This document shows, in pieces, positions 58,891 to 64,000 of a DNA stretch of 64,000 nucleotides. Below the pieces are notes generated by a model that searched no databases, was not told the DNA's origin, and saw only the letters and a list, made by a program, of their open reading frames with translations. The stretch lies in NCBI RefSeq assembly GCF_019578655.1, contig NC_063262.1, positions 8,873,582 through 8,937,581 on the forward strand, read 5' to 3'. Position numbers and translations under genes: made by a program. Within the stretch, counting starts at the first letter, position 1, and each line of letters begins with the position of its first letter. This DNA is from Ricinus communis (lineage: Eukaryota > Streptophyta > Magnoliopsida > Malpighiales > Euphorbiaceae).

Positions 58891-59394
58891 TTAGAGGTTA
58901 TATGAGAATTGGGATACGTTAAGTAGCTTTGCCCAATCTCGCTGGTGAGCACTAACATAGTGCCTTAGGTAGAGTTCCAGCAAGGCATTAATCCTTTCCG
59001 TTTGGCCGTGGCTTTGCGGATGAAAGCTTGTGGAGAAGTTAAGGTCTGTGCCTAGCAACTTGAACAACTCTCGCCAAAATTTGCCGGTGAACCAAGGGTC
59101 TCTATCGCTGATTATACTCTTCGGCCAGCCCCACAACTTCACAACATTCTTGAAGAAGAGACGAGCTGCCTCGTCTACCTTGCAATCCGCCGGGGCAGGG
59201 ATGAAAGTAGCATACTTGTCTTGTTGGCATACAAGGCAGGTCCGAACATAGGCCTCCACATCGTCCTTGAGTTGCGGCCAGTAGTAGCTTTGCTGGACTA
59301 GCGCAAGTGTGCGAGTCATGCCGGGATGTCCAGCCCACAAGAAGTCATGGCACTTCTTTAAGATTTCTCTTTGCAGATTTTCCCACTTCGGCAC
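58891..59394 (-). pseudogene. Chromovirus integrase with internal deletion
   Basis: The HHCC zinc domain is present (H-D-F-L-W-A-G-H-P-G ... C-L-V-C-Q-Q-D-K). The second catalytic Asp (I-I-S-D-R-D-P) and the Glu region (F-H-P-Q-S-H-G-Q-T-E-R) follow, but the segment between A-P-A-D-C and K-V-D-E-A-A-R lacks about 50 residues that should carry the first catalytic Asp. The enzyme is therefore dead even where the frame is open. Confidence 0.85.
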
Positions 59395-59436
59395 ATAGAT
59401 TCGATTGCCAACAGTGAGGAGAAGGCCATCTTTCTC

Positions 59437-59978
59437 TCAAAATCGTCGAGTTTTTCCCTCAATCGCCAGCTTGATGATGCTTTTGGCCAAAGTGTCTTGC
59501 TGCATTCCTTCCTTGACGCGGCCAAGGAAGTCACTCTTCGGTGTGCTAGCAGCAATGGAAGCCAACTCCGCTTTTCTACTCAGCGCATCATCGACAATGT
59601 TGGCTTTGTCTGGCTTATATTCAAGCTTGTAGTCGAATTCGGTCAAGAAATCTTGCCAGCGTGCTTGCTTAGGACTCAACTTCTTTTGAGTCTGAAAATA
59701 GCTTGTAGCCACATTGTCCGTTAAAATTGTGAACTTGCTACCAAGCAAGTAATGTCTCTATGTGCGCAAAAGCAATGGACGGCGACAATTATTTCCTTAT
59801 CTTGGACAGTATACCGCCTCTCCGTTTCGTTGAGCTTGCATCTTTCATAGGCGATAGGGTGCCTATCTTGCATGAGAACGCTTCCAATGGCATAGTCTGA
59901 GGCATCCGCGTGCACCTCAAATGATTTTTCATAATCGGGCAGCATCATGACAGGCTCTATTGACACGGCATCCTTCAA
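59437..59978 (-). pseudogene. Chromovirus RNase H, frameshifted
   Basis: The first frame (59978-59721) has V-H-A-D-A-S-D-Y-A-I-G and Y-T-V-Q-D-K-E-I; the next (59748-59437) has F-T-I-L-T-D-N-V-A-T-S-Y-F and A-R-W-Q-D-F-L. They overlap in different frames, so a frameshift lies near 59740. Confidence 0.85.
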
Positions 59979-60021
59979 GGCTCCGAATGCAGCTTGGCAT
60001 TCCTCACCTTAACTCCATGCC

Positions 60022-61212
60022 TTATTCTTCTTGAGTAGTTCCGTCAATGGGGCGGCGATGGCAGAATAGCCTTCGCCGATAATAGTTCACCAGCCCAAGA
60101 AAAGATCGTAACTCGGGCACTTTGGAAGGAGGTTGCCATTCTTGGATGGCTTTGACTTTTGCTGGATCCATCATCAACCTGCCATCCTTGATTCGATGGC
60201 CAAGGAACTCCACTTTTTCTTTCGCGAATGAGCATTTCTCGCACTTCACGTATAGCTCGTGTTCGCAGAGTACTTGGAAGACTTGCTTGAGGTGTTGCAC
60301 ATGCTCCTCAAGACTGTTGCTGTACACAACAATGTCATCCAAATAAACAACCACAAACTTATCAAGAAAGGGATGGAGTACCTTGTTCATGCGTGTGCAG
60401 AAGGTGGCAGGGGCATTAGTGAGGCCGAAAGGCATGACCAAGAACTCGAAAGCTCCGCATCGCGTCACACATGTTGTCTTCGGCACATCACCAGGTGCGA
60501 TGCAGACTTGGTAGTAACCAGACCGTAAGTCCAGCTCTGAGAAGTACCGGGCCTTCCCCAATTGATCAAACAAGTCGGCAATCAAGGGGATTGGATACTT
60601 ATTCTTGATGGTGATCTTGTTTAAAACCCGATAATCTATGCACATCCGTAGCGAACCGTCCTTCTTCTTTTGAAAGAGGACTGGTGCACCATATGGGGCC
60701 TTAGATGGCTGGATGTAGCCCGAATCAAGTAGATCTTGGAGCTGTTTCCTCAATTCGGCCAGCTCCGGAGGTGACATGCGGTGGGGTGCCATGGCAGGAG
60801 GTTTCGCACCAGGCTCGAGCTCAATGTGGTGATCCATATCTCGCTTTGGTGGCAACTTTTGCGGCAGCTTCGGTGGCATCACGTCCTTGTATTCGTCAAG
60901 GACTGCTTCGATGGATGGTGGCAAATGCGGGGCAGATTGCTCAACATAGTCTTCCTCATTGAGTTCTCTCATAGTTGCGACGTAACACTCCCCGTTCTTG
61001 AGACCCCACTTGAATTGCAAGGCAGAAATCACATCAGGTATTGATTTTACCATGCTCTTCAAGGGGATCACACAAAGCTTGGAAGCGTCGAGGATCAACA
61101 AAGAGCTCATAGAAAGGACCGGAACGGCATAGTCCTTGTAGAAGAATGCTAGACCAAAGACAGCTTTAAAATCATCATAGGCACAACAGTAAAGTCTAGC
61201 GTACCTTGCCAA
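60022..61212 (-). pseudogene. Chromovirus reverse transcriptase (open core)
   Basis: A 396-residue frame from the protease end through the RT. RT landmarks: L-R-M-C-I-D-Y-R-V-L-N-K, L-D-L-R-S-G-Y-Y-Q, V-M-P-F-G-L-T-N-A-P and the catalytic V-V-Y-L-D-D-I-V-V-Y, then F-L-G-H-R-I. The frame shifts after L-V-N-Y-Y-R-R, before RNase H. The start Met is not the true polyprotein start. It is the best-preserved part of the element. Confidence 0.88.
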
Positions 61213-61482
61213 TCACCGACTTGCACCTTCACATTCTCCGCAATGCCATGCACAGGCTTTGCCTTTGAGTTGACAGCCTTGATCATGCCGACTCCTTTGG
61301 ATAATTTTAAGCATAGGCGCTTCGCCTCGTGCATGTCCAGAAAGTTGTGTAGCACCCGTATCGAGCATAGGGCAGGCAGCTTTGCCTCCGATGGCAGCGT
61401 TGACGTAGAGTAGGCCTCTCTCCTTGGAGACTGAGTGAGAGAGGAACTTTGATATCGCACCTAAGTGCTGTAGAGAATCCAT
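61149..61482 (-). pseudogene. Chromovirus aspartic protease, frameshifted
   Basis: The active-site motif M-L-D-T-G-A-T ends one frame (near 61350), and the continuation N-F-L-D-M-H-E-A-K-R-L lies in another, so a frameshift sits right at the catalytic loop. Confidence 0.78.
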
Positions 61483-61497
61483 GCCAGCTTGGGGTTC

Positions 61498-62712
61498 TTC
61501 TTAGCATTTATCTTTGAATTCTGCCACAATAGCATTCATGGCCTTACGGTTTGGACAGTCCCTTACCCAATGTGGACCATCGCAAATGAAGCAAGGCTTG
61601 GGCGGTTTGGAGGTAGTAGGCTTATCTTTGCGTCCCAAGCCTTTATCGTGCCTTGAGTTACCGCCAGAGGATTTCTGGTAGCTACTCTCCTTGCCTTTAT
61701 TGAAATCCTTCTTTTGACCTCTCCCACTCTTAGTAGAGCTAGGTTTCTTGCCCTTGTCTTGAGCGGAGTAGTCCTTGAGGTTTTCCACCGCGGCAATTTC
61801 TTCGTCAAGGGTCTACACTCCGCGTCGTTCGAGCTCCATCTTCACCCAATCCTTCAGCCCATCTTTGAAATCAAAGAGGAGTTGATCGTCGGTTAGGTAT
61901 GTGATCTCTAGCATAAGAGTCGTGAACTCCTTAACATACTCGGCAATGCTTCCGGTTTGCCTCAGCCTACACAGCCTGCTTCGTACCTCATCGTTGGCGT
62001 TGTAGGGCACAAATTGTTTGCGGAGTTCAGTCTTGAACTGTTCCCACGTATTAATGATGCAAAGCCCCTTCTCTCTTTCGGAATATTTCCTTCTCCACCA
62101 TAGTTGGGCGGAATCCCTTAGGAAGATGGCAGCATTGCTAATCTTCGTGAAGTCATCTGTGACGTTCATCGCCTCGTAGTATTGTTCAAGGCCGAACAAG
62201 AAGTTTTCTACCATAGTGGCGTTGCGTGTGCCATTGTACATGGCAAGCTTAGGGACTTTCAATCCGTGTGGGGCAGTGGAACTAGTAGTGGCAGCTGTGT
62301 TTGTCGAGGGAGGACTACCTTGACAAAGAGCATCCATCTCCCTATAAAGCTTTTTCAGCTCATCTCGTAGGGTCTTTTGCTGGTCGGCGAACTCCTCTCT
62401 TAGGGAGCGTAGCTCTCCCCGAAAGGCTTTGCCACGATCTTCGATCATGGCCTTGGCAACCCTTGTGATCTCCATGTTTTCATGGATGAGGTTGTCAACC
62501 TGATCACTGAGCTCGCCAATAGTCGAAGTTACGCTAGCCAAATCTTTCTCAAGGCTAGCAACTCTAGACTCCACAGGCTCGCGCGTTGGAGCCTTGGATT
62601 TGCCCCGTCTAGGCTGTGAACGTTGTTCCTCACGCCCACGGGTCTGCTCAGTGCGTTGCTCTTCCACCGTAGCAGCAACAATTCCTTCCTCACTTGCCAT
62701 CACTCGAATCAC
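61498..62712 (-). pseudogene. Chromovirus gag with zinc knuckle, one in-frame stop
   Basis: The gag body (62712-61813, 299 aa) has a charged N-terminus, a coiled-coil-like stretch (about residues 50-125) and the retrotransposon-gag core (S-A-Q-L-W-W-R-R-K, W-E-Q-F-K-T-E-L-R-K-Q-F). A TAG at 61813-61815 replaces what looks like a Gln codon. The same frame then continues through a Lys-rich linker to a CCHC knuckle (C-F-I-C-D-G-P-H-W-V-R-D-C) and stops near 61501. Confidence 0.87.
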
Positions 62713-62744
62713 TTCAACCAGCGGTACCTAGGATTCAAACCGTT

Positions 62745-62757
62745 GCTCTGATACAAC
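62745..62757 (-). other. Chromovirus primer-binding site
   Basis: On the minus strand, TTGTATCAGAGC follows two bases after the 5' LTR: one change from the initiator tRNA-Met primer site. Confidence 0.7.
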
Positions 62758-62758
62758 C

Positions 62759-63270
62759 TGTCACGAAACTTAGGCTTAGAGATTAGCCAAGTCGCACGAC
62801 ACTTAGTTAACTTTCTTGTCAAAGTCGAACTAAGTAACCCTAAATGAGAGTTGGGAGCGATTTTAGGTGAGCAAAGTAGGCAGCAAGGGTGTAGTGCTAG
62901 AGTAGAATAGAGCACTTGAGCTTTGTAAATATGGAAGCTTTATTAAGTTTTCCAACCTTCCTCTTGTATGTGGAGTGGCCTTTATATAGGCTTCCCACCT
63001 TCTCAGCATGTGGTCAAGATTAATCCATCTAGAAATTTCTACAAGCTACTTATGTACAAGGCTTCCTTTGGAAGCTACTCTATGTACAAACAAGGGAAGC
63101 TTCTAGGTAGCTCCTTGGCTTGGCACACAGCCTTGCATCCTCTAGCAACTTCTAGGATCTTCCCTTGGTTTCTTTGGGCAGCCAACTTGGGCTAGGCAGC
63201 AGCATTGGGCTGGGCATATTTCTGCCCATGGACAAGCCTTGCCTCGCCCAAGATGAGGCGGACTGTGACA
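62759..63270 (-). repeat. Chromovirus LTR, right (5' LTR of the element)
   Basis: 512 bp, partner of 57672-58199, TG...CA, followed by CACG, the target duplication. Confidence 0.92.
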
Positions 63271-63958
63271 CACGGTTCTTAATAAAACTCTACTTTTATT
63301 TTAATTATCTTTTATTTTTTTATTATAATTATTTATAATTGCTTAGATGTATAACTAAGTGGCCAATTAGTTAGAGATTTATAGTTCTTGAATGCTTTGT
63401 TGAAATTATAATTCGTAATTATTGTGAACTTTAACTTAGTAGCAATTAGATTACGTGCTAATCTAAAAGAAACTAGGGACGATTTAATTAATTATCGCTT
63501 GATAGGTATTAATCGGTTTAATAATCTCCTAGAATTTAATGTTATTTCTAATTATATGATGATTGCTTAATACCAAGTAAATTAGAAATAAGGGTTAATT
63601 TGGATGCTGGGTTTGAATTAACTTTTGTAGGGAAGATTATGATTTATTCTCGATTGTGGTAAATTTCTAGCTAAGTAGTTAATAATGGAATAGAATTTCT
63701 AGGTGTCAATGATCAATGTGAAAAATTAATCGAATCAATTTTCCTTGGATTGAAATTGTCTATAATTTTATTTTCAGTTTTTATTTCAATTTGCTTCTCA
63801 ATCATATTCAACAAAATCCCTTTCTATTTTAGGTTTGAAGTTATAATTACTCTAATAATATTATTAAAGAATTAGTCTCTATGGTTCGACCTGGGCTTGC
63901 CTCCACTATAGTTTTGGTAAGATCAGCAATACAATCTTGGTGCTCATGACACGCATCA
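63271..63958 (+). mobile_element. Right part of the interrupted Tat/Athila-like Ty3/gypsy LTR
   Basis: Continues 57000-57671 after the nested chromovirus. Its end carries the stretch TATGGTTCGACCTGGGCTTGC and then GCATCA, typical of the 3' region of Tat/Athila-type LTRs. The internal region of that element begins at once and leaves the window. Confidence 0.6.
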
Positions 63959-63960
63959 AA

Positions 63961-63980
63961 TTTTGGTGCTGTGCCGGGAA
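63961..63980 (+). other. Primer-binding site of the outer gypsy element
   Basis: TTTTGGTGCTGTGCCGGGAA is a slightly mutated form of the TTTTGGCGCCGTTGCCGGGG-type site that follows Tat/Athila LTRs in plants. It sets the orientation of the outer element as +. Confidence 0.65.
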
Positions 63981-64000
63981 TTGGTTTTCATTTTATTTAT

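Larger units (their letters stand above)
57672..63270 (-). mobile_element. Chromodomain-bearing Ty3/gypsy retrotransposon (chromovirus), mutated, 5.6 kb
   Basis: Two LTRs (57672-58199 and 62759-63270) bound an internal region read right to left: primer site, gag with zinc knuckle, protease, RT, RNase H, integrase, chromodomain, polypurine tract. The domain order is that of Ty3/gypsy, and the C-terminal chromodomain makes it a chromovirus. Inactivating changes: an in-frame TAG in gag (61813-61815), a stop after the zinc knuckle, a frameshift at the protease site, one between RT and RNase H, one within RNase H, and a deletion in the integrase. It could move only with helper proteins. It sits inside an older gypsy LTR. 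Confidence 0.93.

Overview
The window is plant nuclear DNA. It has GT-AG introns in AT-rich gaps, a P-class PPR gene, a DHHC S-acyltransferase, a proteasome subunit gene, a U14 snoRNA cluster, and many LTR retroelements and integrated pararetrovirus fragments. The protein-level resemblances point to a eudicot. A Malpighiales/Euphorbiaceae-type genome is possible, but the sequence alone does not settle the species.

Left part (1-21.3 kb) is the gene-rich part: the 3' end of a Ser/Pro/Gly-rich protein (2-370, +); RPN5, a 26S proteasome lid subunit, in ten coding exons (6483-2019, -, 442 aa); an intronless mitochondrial-type PPR gene (13916-15859, +); and a five-exon DHHC palmitoyltransferase (21049-17681, -, 350 aa). 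A 2.9-kb solo LTR with a perfect 5-bp target-site duplication (7286-10230) lies between RPN5 and the PPR gene.

Middle part (23.3-46 kb) is a repeat graveyard: a decayed Ty1/copia element (-); an endogenous caulimovirid locus (florendovirus/petuvirus-like) whose protease-RT-RNase H-ORF2-promoter half is on + and whose primer-binding-site, movement-protein and coat-N-terminal half is on -; two more solo LTRs of the same family as the first (33473-36424 and 38529-41267); a LINE RNase H scrap; and a second pararetrovirus locus (43176-45454). The second locus holds a roughly 550-bp inverted repeat of the viral leader and movement-protein start, and is itself flanked by a nearly identical 250-bp direct repeat.

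Right part (47.3-64 kb): a non-coding snoRNA host unit (telo-boxes, TATA box, CT tract) carrying two intact U14 box C/D snoRNAs, one degenerate near-full-length copy and several half copies; then a second decayed copia element (-); then an almost complete but mutated chromodomain-bearing Ty3/gypsy element (57672-63270, -) with two about 520-bp LTRs. That element is nested inside a Tat/Athila-like LTR, whose 3' edge and primer-binding site are visible at the right end of the window.

The working host genes are RPN5, the PPR gene, the DHHC gene, the partial gene at the left edge and the U14 unit. The most unusual structure is the pararetroviral palindrome at 43.2-44.7 kb. It carries its own TATA-type viral promoter and could yield a self-complementary (hairpin) RNA.
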